This document shows, piece after piece, positions 34,849 through 43,853 of a DNA stretch of 64,000 nt. Below the pieces are notes generated by a model. It had not been told where the DNA came from. It saw nothing but the letters and a program-made list of their open reading frames with translations, and did no database searches. Position 1 is the first letter of the stretch, and the number at the start of each line of letters is the position of its first letter. The DNA is from Knoellia sinensis KCTC 19936 (lineage in GTDB: Bacteria; Actinomycetota; Actinomycetes; Actinomycetales; Dermatophilaceae), in assembly GCF_000768705.1 (NCBI RefSeq), contig NZ_AVPJ01000002.1, positions 1-64,000 of the forward strand. Direction: 5' to 3'. A program made the translations under genes and the position numbers.

Positions 34849-36039
34849 GTGACCCAACCGCGACATGCCCTCCTCGCCACCATCGCCCTCGTCGTCGGCG
34901 GAGTGGCCATCGGGACCACCGAGTTCGTCACGATGGGGCTGTTGCCCGACATCGCCCAAGGCATCTCGGTGTCGATCCCCGAGGCGGGTCACAGCATCTC
35001 TGCCTATGCGGCAGGTGTCGTCGTGGGAGCGCCGCTGCTCGCGATGCTCGGGGCGACGTGGCCGCGCAAGGAACTCCTCGTCGGGCTCACTGTTGCGTTC
35101 GTCATCGGCAATGTCATGACGGCGCTGGCTCCCGACTACGGCTGGCTTCTGGTGGCCCGCTTCGTTGCCGGTATGCCGCATGGTGCCTTCTTCGGCGTGG
35201 CCGCCCTCGTGGCGGTGGACCTGGCCGCCAAGGGGCGAGAAGGCCGTGCGGTGAGCCGCGTGATGCTCGGCATCCCCATCGCCAATGTGCTCGGTGTGCC
35301 CGGAGCGACGTGGCTCGGCCAGAACTTCGGCTGGCGATCGGCCTACTGGCTGGTGGCCGTCCTCGGCATCGTGACAGTGGGCCTGCTCATGGCATACATC
35401 CCCCACCTCGAACGCAACATCGAGGGGACGATCAGGCGCGAGCTCCAGGGTTTCGCCACGGTTCAGGTGGCCCTCACCCTCCTCGTCGGGGCGATCGGCT
35501 TCGGTGGCATGTTCGCCATGGCGAGCTACATCGCACCGACGGTCACGGACGTCACCGGCCTCGATGCGAGTGCGGTCCCACTCTTCCTGCTGGCGTCGGG
35601 CATCGGCGGTCTCGTGGGCACGCCGCTCGCCGGACGCCTGGGCGAGTGGTCGGTCCTGCGCGCCATCACCATTGGCTGCGTCGGCATGGGGGTCAACCTC
35701 GTCGCGTTCGCCCTCACCGCGCACTGGTGGCCGACGGCGCTCTTCTTCTACTTCCTGTCCTCGGTCCTCGCCGGAATCCTTGTCGTGAACCTCCAGCTCC
35801 GGCTCATGCAGGTGGCTGGGGAGGCGCAGACCCTCGCCGCCGCGAGCAACCACGCGGCCCTCAACACCGCCAACGCACTGGGCGCGTGGCTCGGCGGCCT
35901 GGTCATCGCGAACGGCCTCGGCTACACCGCACCGAGCTGGGTCGGCGCGGGGTTGTCCGTCCTCGGAGCCGCCGTTCTCGGTCTCAGCCTGCTCAAGCAC
36001 CGCGCCGACACGCGACCGAGCCTCGCGCGAGTGAGCTGA
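34849..36039 (+). CDS. MFS transporter of the AraJ/DHA1 group
   Basis: The 396-aa protein has twelve predicted membrane segments and the MFS motif region LLVARFVAGMPHGAFFGVAALVAVDLA in the fourth and fifth segments. The N terminus VVGGVAIGTTEFVTMGLLPDIAQGISVSIPEAGHSISAYAAGVVVGAPLLA is typical of the AraJ/YdhP arabinose-efflux-like group of the DHA1 family. These export sugars, purines or drugs. It probably forms a regulator/transporter pair with the LysG-like gene upstream. The start is GTG 34849, 6 nt after GATTGT (34837-34842). Confidence 0.85.
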   Translation: MTQPRHALLATIALVVGGVAIGTTEFVTMGLLPDIAQGISVSIPEAGHSISAYAAGVVVGAPLLAMLGATWPRKELLVGLTVAFVIGNVMTALAPDYGWLLVARFVAGMPHGAFFGVAALVAVDLAAKGREGRAVSRVMLGIPIANVLGVPGATWLGQNFGWRSAYWLVAVLGIVTVGLLMAYIPHLERNIEGTIRRELQGFATVQVALTLLVGAIGFGGMFAMASYIAPTVTDVTGLDASAVPLFLLASGIGGLVGTPLAGRLGEWSVLRAITIGCVGMGVNLVAFALTAHWWPTALFFYFLSSVLAGILVVNLQLRLMQVAGEAQTLAAASNHAALNTANALGAWLGGLVIANGLGYTAPSWVGAGLSVLGAAVLGLSLLKHRADTRPSLARVS

Positions 36040-36122
36040 GGCGAGCCTCCACGCCGGGGGATCACTGTCACCCCTGCCACGGTCGCTGTCGGACGCGAGG
36101 CGCCCGGGCCTAGATTGGGCGC

Positions 36123-36935
36123 ATGGCAGAACTCGTCACCACCCGTATCGAGAACGGCGTCGCTCACGTCGCTCTCAACCGCCCGGACAAGCTCAATGCG
36201 CTGACCATCGACACGCTCGAGCAGCTCATTGCGACGGCGCGGCGACTGCGCTCCGACCGCGCGCTGCGGTCGGTCGTCCTCTCGGGTGAGGGTGACTCGT
36301 TCTGCGCCGGTCTCGACTTCGCCACGGTCATGCGCGACCCCAAGCGTGTCGCTGCCGCCTTCGCCCCTCGCCCGTGGCGCGGCACGAACACCTTCCAGGA
36401 AGCGTGCTGGGCCTGGCGCCGTGTGCCAGTGCCCGTCATCGCAGCAGTGCAGGGCCACTGCCTGGGCGGCGGGGTCCAGATCGCCCTCGCGGCCGACTTC
36501 CGCGTGACCACGCCGGACGCGAAGTGGAGTGTCCTGGAGGCACGCTGGGGCATCATCCCCGACATGACCGGCATCAAGGCCCTGCAGCAGCAGGTCGGCA
36601 TGGACGTCGCCAAGCGCCTCACGATGACGGGCGAGACGATCTCGGGCACCGAAGCCGTCCGACTCGGCCTCGCGACCGAAGAAAACGCCGATCCGTATGC
36701 CGGCGCGCTGGCTCTCGCGTCCGCCATCGCCGAGCGGTCACCGGACTCCGTCGCCGCCACCAAGCGCCTCTTCAACCGCACCTGGTCGGCGAGTGACCGG
36801 CGCACGTTCATGTGGGAGCGGCTCGAGCAGGCCCGCCTGCTCATGGGAGCGAACGCAGCCGAGGCGCGGCGCGCGGCCACCAAGAGGGAGCAGCCGGCAT
36901 ACCGACCGCGTGCAGGAATCGACCCGCGAGGCTGA
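36123..36935 (+). CDS. crotonase/enoyl-CoA hydratase family protein
   Basis: The 270-aa protein has the crotonase fold with the two oxyanion-hole segments GEGDSFCAGLDFATVM (near residues 55-70) and AAVQGHCLGGGVQIALAADFRV (near residues 105-126). The usual two catalytic glutamates are not both obvious: the region SVLEARWGIIPDMTG supplies one acidic residue near position 140, with D instead of E later. So hydration, isomerisation or another thioester reaction is possible. TAGATT at 36111-36116 lies 6 nt before ATG 36123. It is probably co-transcribed with the molybdopterin gene, 6 bp downstream. Confidence 0.82.
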   Translation: MAELVTTRIENGVAHVALNRPDKLNALTIDTLEQLIATARRLRSDRALRSVVLSGEGDSFCAGLDFATVMRDPKRVAAAFAPRPWRGTNTFQEACWAWRRVPVPVIAAVQGHCLGGGVQIALAADFRVTTPDAKWSVLEARWGIIPDMTGIKALQQQVGMDVAKRLTMTGETISGTEAVRLGLATEENADPYAGALALASAIAERSPDSVAATKRLFNRTWSASDRRTFMWERLEQARLLMGANAAEARRAATKREQPAYRPRAGIDPRG

Positions 36936-36941
36936 GTCACG

Positions 36942-39086
36942 ATGACAGTCGAGGGGGTAACCACCAAGCACATCACCTGCGTGCTGTGCGAGGCGTTGTG
37001 CGGGCTGGAGGTCTCGCTCCGCGGCGACGAGATCCTCAGCATCAAGGGGCATGACGCGGACCCGCTGTCGCGCGGCCACATCTGCCCCAAAGGTGTTGCG
37101 CTGCAGGACATTCACGCTGACCCGGATCGGCTCAGGCGGCCGGTCAAACGTGTGGGCGAGGAGTGGGTCGAGATCGGCTGGGACGAGGCGGTCGACCTCG
37201 CAGCGGATCTTCTCCACGCCGTGCAGCAGCGGCACGGTCGGGACGCCGTCGCGACCTACCTCGGCAACCCGAACGTCCACAGCCTGGGTGCCCTGACGCA
37301 TGGCACTGCCATCCCACGCACGCTCGGCAGCAAGCACGTCTTCAGTGCGACCAGCGTCGACCAGTTGCCGCACCACGTCGTGGCGTGGGCGATGTATGGC
37401 CACCAGTTCCTCCTGCCCGTCCCCGACATCGACCGCACTCGGCTGCTCGTGCTCATCGGCACGAACCCTATGGCGTCCAACGGGTCGCTCTGGACCGTCC
37501 CGGACTTCCCGGGGAGATTGCGCGAACTGCATTCTCGGGGTGGGAGATTGGTTGTCATCGATCCGCGGCGCACCGAGACGGCGGCCGTCGCGGACGAGCA
37601 CCACTTCGTGCGACCGGGCACTGACGCCGCCGTGCTGCTGGCCCTCGTCCACGTCGTGCTCGCCGACGGGCTGGCCCGTCCGGCGGACTACGTCGAACAC
37701 CTCGACGAGCTGCGCGTTCTGGTTGCCGACTTCACACCCGAACTGGCGGAGTCGGTCAGTGGTGTCCCCGCAGTCGTGATCCGCGACCTCGCCCACGATG
37801 TCGCCGCGGGCGAGGCGGCGGTGCACGGCCGCATGGGTGTGTCGACCCAGGAGTTCGGGGTGATCTGCCAGTGGGCGATCCAGTGCCTCATGGCGATCAC
37901 CGGCAACCTCGACAGCCCGGGCGGGACGATGTTCACCACCCCGGCCATCGACATCGTGGGGCGGGCGTTCATGGGGCGACCGCTGGTGGGGCGAGGACAC
38001 CGTGGTCGAACCTCCTCTGGCGTGCGCGGGTTGCCGGAGTTCGGCGGTGAGCTCCCCGTCTCAGTGCTCGCAGAGGAGATGGAGGGACCGACGCCCGCGA
38101 TTCGCGGGATCATCACCATCGGGGGCAATCCGGTGTCGTCCACCCCTGCGGGATCGCGTCTGGGCGAGTACCTGGCTGAACTCGAGGCCTTCGTCGCGAT
38201 CGACCCGTGGATCAACGAGACCACGCGCCACGCCCACGTCATCCTCCCGCCGACCGGACCTCTCGAGCGAGACCACTACGACCTGATCTTCCACACGCTT
38301 GCGGTCCGCAACACGGCGCGGTGGTCGTCGGCGCTCTTCCCGCGCGGCGAGGACCAGCGGCACGACTGGGAGATCGCCCGGGACCTCGTGTTCGCACTGA
38401 ACCACCGGCGAGGTCGGCGCCTCCCGGTGAAGCAGCAGATCCGACTGCGGTCCTCCCCTCGCCTGGGGATCGATGCGCTGCTTCGCACGAGTCGGCGCGG
38501 GCTCTCGGTGCGGCGGCTGGCTCGAACTCCCGGGGGTGTCGATCTCGGGCCCCTCCAGTCGTGTCTGCCCGGTCGACTCCGCACCGAGGACAAGCGAGTC
38601 GTGCTCACGCCTGCCGTGGTCACTGCCGGGCTCGCGGCGCTGCGGCGCCGGCTCCCGGAGCTGCGTGCCGCCCGCGAGAGTGATGACCTCCTGCTCGTCG
38701 GTCGTCGGCACCAACGCGACAACAACTCGTGGATGCACAACACGCCGCGGCTCACGAAGGGTCGACCGCGCCACCAGCTGCTCATGCACCCCGACGACCT
38801 CGCCGCCCGCGGCATCACCGACGGCTCCCTCGTCACCGTCACCTCCGAGGTGTCGTCGCTCCAGGTCGAGGTGCGTGCGAGCGACGAGGTCATGCGTGGC
38901 GTGGTCTCCCTGCCCCACGGCTACGGCCACAAGCGACCGGGCGTCCGGCTCAGCAACGCCGTCGATGTCCCCGGCGTGACGATGAACGACCTCACGGACC
39001 CGGCCAGAGTCGAAGGTGTGTCGGGCAACGCGGTGCTCAACGGCATACCCGTCGTCGTGACGGCTGCGGCCACGGCGGCGACGTGA
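36942..39086 (+). CDS. molybdopterin oxidoreductase, single-subunit BisC/NarB-like
   Basis: The 714-aa protein starts with a [4Fe-4S] site: C13, C16, C20 and C48 in ITCVLCEALCGLEV and GHICPKG. The Mo-bis-MGD domains follow (WDEAVDLAADLL, then VLIGTNPMASNGSLW and VIDPRRTETAAVADEH), and a C-terminal molydopterin dinucleotide-binding domain at about residues 580-700 (LLLVGRRHQRDNNSWMHN onward). No signal peptide is seen, so it is cytoplasmic. No electron-transfer or membrane subunit gene is near. Its substrate is unknown; the crotonase in front hints at a CoA-linked or acid substrate. Confidence 0.85.
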   Translation: MTVEGVTTKHITCVLCEALCGLEVSLRGDEILSIKGHDADPLSRGHICPKGVALQDIHADPDRLRRPVKRVGEEWVEIGWDEAVDLAADLLHAVQQRHGRDAVATYLGNPNVHSLGALTHGTAIPRTLGSKHVFSATSVDQLPHHVVAWAMYGHQFLLPVPDIDRTRLLVLIGTNPMASNGSLWTVPDFPGRLRELHSRGGRLVVIDPRRTETAAVADEHHFVRPGTDAAVLLALVHVVLADGLARPADYVEHLDELRVLVADFTPELAESVSGVPAVVIRDLAHDVAAGEAAVHGRMGVSTQEFGVICQWAIQCLMAITGNLDSPGGTMFTTPAIDIVGRAFMGRPLVGRGHRGRTSSGVRGLPEFGGELPVSVLAEEMEGPTPAIRGIITIGGNPVSSTPAGSRLGEYLAELEAFVAIDPWINETTRHAHVILPPTGPLERDHYDLIFHTLAVRNTARWSSALFPRGEDQRHDWEIARDLVFALNHRRGRRLPVKQQIRLRSSPRLGIDALLRTSRRGLSVRRLARTPGGVDLGPLQSCLPGRLRTEDKRVVLTPAVVTAGLAALRRRLPELRAARESDDLLLVGRRHQRDNNSWMHNTPRLTKGRPRHQLLMHPDDLAARGITDGSLVTVTSEVSSLQVEVRASDEVMRGVVSLPHGYGHKRPGVRLSNAVDVPGVTMNDLTDPARVEGVSGNAVLNGIPVVVTAAATAAT

Positions 39087-39116
39087 CCAGCAAAGACGAG
39101 CGAGCCAAGGATTCGT

Positions 39117-39163
39117 GAGCGCGGCACCGAGGGGTGGGGGGCTCACCAATCGGTGCCTCGCTC
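39117..39163. terminator. hairpin after the molybdopterin oxidoreductase gene
   Basis: GAGCGCGGCACCGA (39117) pairs with TCGGTGCCTCGCTC (39150-39163) with one mismatch pair, a stem of about 13 bp and a 19-nt loop. Confidence 0.6.
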
Positions 39164-39183
39164 GTGTGTGAGGAAGTCCCCCC

Positions 39184-39212
39184 TTCCGACTAAGCGAGCG
39201 CTCACCTAGGGT
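39184..39212 (+). promoter_or_regulatory. promoter of the acyl-CoA dehydrogenase operon with a TetR-type operator in its spacer
   Basis: TTCCGA (39184-39189) and TAGGGT (39207-39212) are spaced by 17 bp. The spacer holds TAAGCGAGCGCTCACCTA (39191-39208), an imperfect 18-bp palindrome centred on GAGCGCTC, the form of many actinobacterial TetR operators for fatty-acid genes. The TSS would be at or next to ATG 39220. Confidence 0.65.
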
Positions 39213-39219
39213 CTGGTCC

Positions 39220-40515
39220 ATGGACTTCTCACCGTCGGAGCGTTCACTCGATCTCGCACTGCGTGTGCGCAGCTTCATCGACACCGAGATCGAGCCGGCG
39301 GAGCGCATCGTCGCGGCCGACATCGCCGACCGGCGAGCGCGCGGCGAGGACCCGTGGCCGGCGCACCCTCTGCTCAAGGAACTCCAGGTCAAGGCGCGCG
39401 AGCAGGGCCTCTGGAACCTTTTCCTCCCGGCAGGACACGAGGGCCCGTATGCCGTGCAGTTCGGCACCGACGGCGGCTCCGGTCTGTCGAACGCGGACTA
39501 CGCACCCATCGCCGAGGAGATGGGTCGCTCGTTCTCCGCGCCGCTCGTCTTCAACTGCAACGCCCCGGACACGGGCAACATGGAGGTGTTGCTCAAGTAC
39601 GGCACGGACGAGCAGAAGTCCGAGTGGCTCGAGCCCCTGCTGGACGGTCGCATTCGCAGTGCCTTCCTCATGACCGAGCCGGGTGTCGCGTCGTCGGACG
39701 CGACCACCATGGAGGCGACCGCCACCGTCGATGGTGACGAGGTCGTGCTCAACGGACGCAAGTGGTGGTCCACCGGTGTGGGCAACCCCGACTGCAAGGT
39801 CGGGATCTTCATGGGCGTCACCGACCCCGAGGCGTCGCGCCACTCACGCCACTCCATGGTCATCGTGCCGCTCGACCACCCAGGGGTGAAGGTCGAGCGA
39901 ATGCTCTCGGCGCTCGGCCACTACGACGAGCCGATCGGGCACGGGGAGGTTTCGCTCACCGACGTCCGACTGCCGGTCACCAACATCATCGCCGGGCCGG
40001 GACGGGCCTTCGAGATCGCTCAGGGACGGCTGGGTCCGGGTCGCGTCCACCACTGCATGCGGCTCATCGGTCTGGCCGAGCGCGCGCTGGAGCTGGCCTG
40101 CGAGCGGTCGACGACCCGCGAGGCGTTCGGCAAGCCCATCGCGAACCTCGGCGGCAACCGGGAGCGCCTGGCCAAGGCGCGCATCGCGATCAACCAGGCC
40201 CGCCTGCTCGTGCACCACGCGGCGTGGAAGCTCGACACCGTCGGCGCGTGGGGAGCGATGAGCGAGGTCAGCGAGATCAAGGCCGTCGTGCCGCAGATGG
40301 CCTGCGACGTCATCGATATGGCCATCCAGCTCCACGGTGGCGCGGGAATGTCCGAGGACTTCCCGCTGTCCGCGGCCTACGCCGGGGCGCGCTCGCTGCG
40401 CTTGGCCGACGGTCCGGACGAGGTCCACCTCGGAGTCGTCGCGCGCATCCTCCTCCACCCGTATGGGGAGAAGGCTGCTGCCGCCAAGGAGAACGCGAAG
40501 GGGTCCCGGTCATGA
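39220..40515 (+). CDS. acyl-CoA dehydrogenase of the ACAD10/11 (LvaC-like) group
   Basis: The 431-aa protein has the acyl-CoA dehydrogenase fold: a helical N domain, the FAD-binding strand domain with MTEPGVASSDATTMEATA and WWSTGVGNPDCKV (residues 146-195), and the C-terminal helical domain with RLGPGRVHHCMRLIGLAERALE and LHGGAGMSEDFPLS. The GPGRVHHCMR segment is typical of ACAD10/11 and plant IBR3 rather than of standard FadE. It is gene 1 of an operon with SDR, kinase, phosphatase and SDR genes. The family is now known to act on 4-phosphoacyl-CoAs. TAGGGT at 39207-39212 ends 7 nt before ATG 39220. Confidence 0.9.
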   Translation: MDFSPSERSLDLALRVRSFIDTEIEPAERIVAADIADRRARGEDPWPAHPLLKELQVKAREQGLWNLFLPAGHEGPYAVQFGTDGGSGLSNADYAPIAEEMGRSFSAPLVFNCNAPDTGNMEVLLKYGTDEQKSEWLEPLLDGRIRSAFLMTEPGVASSDATTMEATATVDGDEVVLNGRKWWSTGVGNPDCKVGIFMGVTDPEASRHSRHSMVIVPLDHPGVKVERMLSALGHYDEPIGHGEVSLTDVRLPVTNIIAGPGRAFEIAQGRLGPGRVHHCMRLIGLAERALELACERSTTREAFGKPIANLGGNRERLAKARIAINQARLLVHHAAWKLDTVGAWGAMSEVSEIKAVVPQMACDVIDMAIQLHGGAGMSEDFPLSAAYAGARSLRLADGPDEVHLGVVARILLHPYGEKAAAAKENAKGSRS

Positions 40516-41303
40516 GTCGGCGCGTCCTCATCACGGGCGGTGCGTCCGGGCTCGGCCTGGCGCTGGCCAAGGCGTTCATCGCACGCGGTGACCGGGTTCT
40601 CGTGGGCGACCTGAGCGAGAGCCGACCCGGCAGCGTGCCGGATGACACGGCATACGTGCGCTTGGATGTTCGCAGCCAGCAGGACTGGGACGCAGCGCTC
40701 GCCCACGTCCGTGAGACGTGGGGCGGGCTCGACGTGCTGGTCAACAACGCCGGCGTCGCGACGGGCGGCCGCATCGACGTGGAGTCGATCGCCGACTGGG
40801 AGCGCGTCCTCGACATCAACCTGCTCGGTGTCGTGCGCGGTTGCCAGACATTCACACCGCTGTTCAAGGAGCAACGGTCCGGTCACATCGTCAACACCGC
40901 GTCCCTGGCGGGCCTCGTGCATGGTCCGGGGATGTCGTCCTACAACGCGGCCAAGGCCGGGGTCGTCGCGCTGTCCGAGACGCTCGGCTTCGAACTCGGG
41001 CCCTGGGACATCCACGTCTCGGCGATCTGCCCGGCGTTCTTCCGCACGAACCTCCACGAGTCGCTGCAGGGCAAGGACGTGGCGATGGAGGAGACCGCGG
41101 TCAAGCTCATCACTCGTGCGTCCATGACGGCTGAGGAGGTCGCCGCGATCGTCCTCAAGGGCATCGACAAGCGGAAGAACGTCATCCTCACGGACAAGCT
41201 GGGCAAGCGGGCCTACTGGACCAAGCGGCTGGCGCGACCGGCATACGCGCTCATGGCGACCAAGGCGGGCGAGCGGTTGGCGCGGAAGTCTCACCATGCC
41301 TGA
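40512..41303 (+). CDS. short-chain dehydrogenase/reductase (LvaD-like)
   Basis: The 263-aa protein is a classical SDR: the nucleotide-binding TGGASGLGLALA (near residue 8), LVNNAGVATGG (near residue 78), the catalytic Ser in NTASLAGLVHG and the YNAAK pair near residues 140-145. The aspartate after beta2 (VGDLS) suggests NAD(H). Its ATG overlaps the acyl-CoA dehydrogenase stop (ATGA), and its stop overlaps the kinase start by 8 bp. In an Lva-type pathway the SDR oxidises or reduces a 3- or 4-hydroxyacyl-CoA. Confidence 0.88.
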   Translation: MSRRVLITGGASGLGLALAKAFIARGDRVLVGDLSESRPGSVPDDTAYVRLDVRSQQDWDAALAHVRETWGGLDVLVNNAGVATGGRIDVESIADWERVLDINLLGVVRGCQTFTPLFKEQRSGHIVNTASLAGLVHGPGMSSYNAAKAGVVALSETLGFELGPWDIHVSAICPAFFRTNLHESLQGKDVAMEETAVKLITRASMTAEEVAAIVLKGIDKRKNVILTDKLGKRAYWTKRLARPAYALMATKAGERLARKSHHA

Positions 41304-42399
41304 TTCTTCGCTGCCGACCACGCCGAGCAACGCGGTCGAGGTGCGCGATGAGGACGCCTTCGACGTCGCGGCCGTCGCGGAGTGGTTGCGGCAGAACGCT
41401 CCTGACGAGCCAGGACTCGACGGCGTGCCCGAGGTGCGGCAGTTCAAGGGCGGCGCGTCGAACCTCACCTACCTGCTCCGGTATGCCGGTTCGCCGGGTC
41501 GCGATGTCATCCTGCGCCGTCCGCCGATCGGGACCAAGGCCAAGGGCGCGCACAACATGAAGCGCGAGAGCGACATCCAGGATGCGCTCGGTCAGGTCTA
41601 TGACAAGGTCCCGCGGATCATCGCGTGGTGCGGTGACGAGTCCGTCATCGGGTCCGAGTTCTATGTCATGGAGCGGCTCGTCGGGACGATCCTCCGTCGA
41701 GACATCCCGGCGTCGCTGGGTCTCTCCCGTGATGGCGTGCACCAGTTGTGCCGCAACGCTCTTGACGCTCTGGTCGACCTCCACAGCGTCGACGTCGAGG
41801 CCGCTGGACTGGGCTCGCTCGGCAAGGGGCCGGGATACGTCGAGCGCCAGGTCACGGGGTGGTCGGCGCGCTACCGCAAGGCGCGCACGCCGGATGTCGG
41901 TTCGTTCGAACGGGTCATGGCGTGGCTCGAGGCCAACCGCCCCGACGATGTCGGGCAGGTCCTCATCCACAACGACTTCCGGTTCGACAACCTCGTGCTC
42001 GCCGAGGACGACCCGACGCGGATCGTCGGTGTGCTCGACTGGGAGATGGCGACGGTCGGTGACCCCCTCATGGACCTGGGTGGGGCGATGGCCTACTGGG
42101 TCGAGGCGGGCAGTGACCCGATCGCCAAGAAGCTCAGGCTCCAGCCGACGCACACCCCGGGGATGCTCACGCAGGTCGAGGCCGTCCGCTACTACTGCGA
42201 CCGCATGGGCATCGAGATGGATGCCGAGCGATGGGCGTTCTATGAGCTCTTCGGACTCTTCCGGCTGGCGGTCATCGCCCAGCAGATCTACCTGCGGGCC
42301 CATCGTGGCGAGACGACGAATCCGCAGGCGAAGCAGATGCGGTGGTTCGTGCGCTACCTCGACCTGCGCTGCCGATGGCTCCTGTGGCGGCGTCGATGA
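41296..42399 (+). CDS. APH-type phosphotransferase (LvaA/ACAD10 kinase-like)
   Basis: The 367-aa protein has the aminoglycoside-phosphotransferase fold. FKGGASNLTYLLRYA is the nucleotide loop; the catalytic loop is LIHNDFRFDNLVLAE (near residues 222-236), and the metal-binding motif is VLDWEMATVGDPLMDLG. GKGPGYVERQVTGWSARYRKAR matches the kinase domain that is fused to the dehydrogenase in ACAD10/11. Such kinases phosphorylate the 4-hydroxyl group of 4-hydroxyacyl-CoAs. The gene overlaps the SDR by 8 bp and the next gene by 4 bp. Confidence 0.88.
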   Translation: MPDSSLPTTPSNAVEVRDEDAFDVAAVAEWLRQNAPDEPGLDGVPEVRQFKGGASNLTYLLRYAGSPGRDVILRRPPIGTKAKGAHNMKRESDIQDALGQVYDKVPRIIAWCGDESVIGSEFYVMERLVGTILRRDIPASLGLSRDGVHQLCRNALDALVDLHSVDVEAAGLGSLGKGPGYVERQVTGWSARYRKARTPDVGSFERVMAWLEANRPDDVGQVLIHNDFRFDNLVLAEDDPTRIVGVLDWEMATVGDPLMDLGGAMAYWVEAGSDPIAKKLRLQPTHTPGMLTQVEAVRYYCDRMGIEMDAERWAFYELFGLFRLAVIAQQIYLRAHRGETTNPQAKQMRWFVRYLDLRCRWLLWRRR

Positions 42400-43085
42400 G
42401 CCGCATCATCCTCGTCCGGCACGGTCAGGCGTCGTGGGGGGAGAAGGACTACGACAACCTCTCCGACCTCGGCCACGAACAGGCACGTGTCGTGGGGCGC
42501 GAGTTGGCCGAGCGCGGGGTCGAGCCGTCGAGGGTCGTCAGCGGCTCCATGCGTCGCCAGTGCGACACCGCGGGCGGTCTCGTCGAGGCGGCGGGCTGGC
42601 CGCTTGAACCGGTGACCGACAGCGCGTGGGACGAATACGCGCACACGCAGATCCTCACGGCATACAAGCCGGCCTATCGGTCGATGGCGCTGATGAAGGC
42701 CGACTTGGCTCGCACGCTCCGTCCCTATCGTGCGTTCGACGAGATGTATGCCGTGGCAACCGAACGCTGGGTCGCCGGTGAGCATGCCGGCGACTACGAC
42801 GAACCGTTCCTGGCCTTCGGGGAGCGCGTCTTGGCGGGGCTGCACAGCGTGGTCGAGAACCTGGGGCGCGGTGAGACAGCCGTCGTGGTGAGTTCGGCCG
42901 GCGCGATCTCCTGGGCCGTCGCCGCATTGCTCGGCGGAGGCGGAGCGACCTGGACCCAGTTGCAGCGCGTCATTGCCAACGCCTCCCTCACCAGCCTCGC
43001 CGTCGGCGCCAGCGGAGCGTCGCTGCGCACCTTCAACGACACGACACACCTCGAGCGGGTCCCCGACCTGCTCACCACCCGCTGA
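42396..43085 (+). CDS. histidine phosphatase family protein
   Basis: The 229-aa protein belongs to the phosphoglycerate mutase/SixA superfamily: the catalytic-loop LVRHGQASWG at residues 6-15 carries the phospho-accepting H9, and a downstream histidine is not obvious, since VVVSSAGAISWAVA replaces the usual V-S-H-G motif. Lack of that second histidine would weaken or change the activity. ATG 42396 overlaps the kinase stop (ATGA). In an operon with a kinase acting on hydroxyacyl-CoA, it could remove or process phosphate. Confidence 0.78.
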   Translation: MSRIILVRHGQASWGEKDYDNLSDLGHEQARVVGRELAERGVEPSRVVSGSMRRQCDTAGGLVEAAGWPLEPVTDSAWDEYAHTQILTAYKPAYRSMALMKADLARTLRPYRAFDEMYAVATERWVAGEHAGDYDEPFLAFGERVLAGLHSVVENLGRGETAVVVSSAGAISWAVAALLGGGGATWTQLQRVIANASLTSLAVGASGASLRTFNDTTHLERVPDLLTTR

Positions 43086-43097
43086 GGAGCACCCAAC

Positions 43098-43853
43098 ATG
43101 ACGACCACCCTCATCACCGGCGCCAGCTCAGGCCTCGGTGCCGAAATGGCCCGCCAGTTGGCCGCGGCCGGCAACGACCTGGCGCTGTGCGCCCGCCGCA
43201 CTGAGAATCTCGAGGCATTGCGCGCCGAGATCGTTGCGGCAAACCCTGATCGGCGAGTGGTCATCGCCGCGCTCGACGTCACCGATGACGCGGCGGTGTT
43301 CGAGGTCTTCCGTGGCTTCGCCGCCGAACTGGGTGGGCTGGACCGTGTCGTGGTCAACGCGGGACTGGGCAAGGGCGCGCCGATCGGGAAGGGACGCTAC
43401 GACGCCAACCGCGAGACGGCGATGACGAACTTCATCGGAGCCCTGGCCCAGTGTGAGGCGGCGATGGAGCTCTTCCGCGAGGCGCGGCGCGGCCACCTCG
43501 TGGTCATCTCGTCGATCTCTGCGCTGCGCGGCATGCCCAAGTCGATGACCGTGTATGCCGCGACGAAGGCCGGCGTGGCCGCCCTTGCCGAGGGCATCCG
43601 GTCCGAGATGCTCGGTCGCCCCGACCTCGACATCACCGTCAGCACGATCTATCCGGGCTACATCCGGTCGGAGATGAATGAGCGGGTCGAGCAGAAGACC
43701 AGGTGGATGGTCGACACCGAGACCGGGGTTCGCAGCATGGTCGAGGCGATCGAGAAGGGCGTCGACAACGCACGGGTGCCCGGCTGGCCGTGGAAGCCGC
43801 TCGGCACGGCGATACGTCACCTGCCGTTGCGCGCCGTCCGAAAACTCACCTGA
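43098..43853 (+). CDS. short-chain dehydrogenase/reductase
   Basis: The 251-aa SDR has TGASSGLGAEMARQLA at residues 7-22, VVVNAGLGKGAPIG (the N-A-G motif, with one N missing from the usual NNAG), and the active-site Ser and YAATK motifs in ISSISALRGM and TVYAATKAGVAALAEG. The arginine after the second strand (LCARRTENL) suggests NADP(H). It follows the histidine phosphatase by 12 bp with a Shine-Dalgarno GAGGAG, and is probably the last gene of the acyl-CoA dehydrogenase operon. YPGYIRSEM at the C-terminal side resembles bacterial oxidoreductases of the SDR1 group. Confidence 0.85.
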   Translation: MTTTLITGASSGLGAEMARQLAAAGNDLALCARRTENLEALRAEIVAANPDRRVVIAALDVTDDAAVFEVFRGFAAELGGLDRVVVNAGLGKGAPIGKGRYDANRETAMTNFIGALAQCEAAMELFREARRGHLVVISSISALRGMPKSMTVYAATKAGVAALAEGIRSEMLGRPDLDITVSTIYPGYIRSEMNERVEQKTRWMVDTETGVRSMVEAIEKGVDNARVPGWPWKPLGTAIRHLPLRAVRKLT

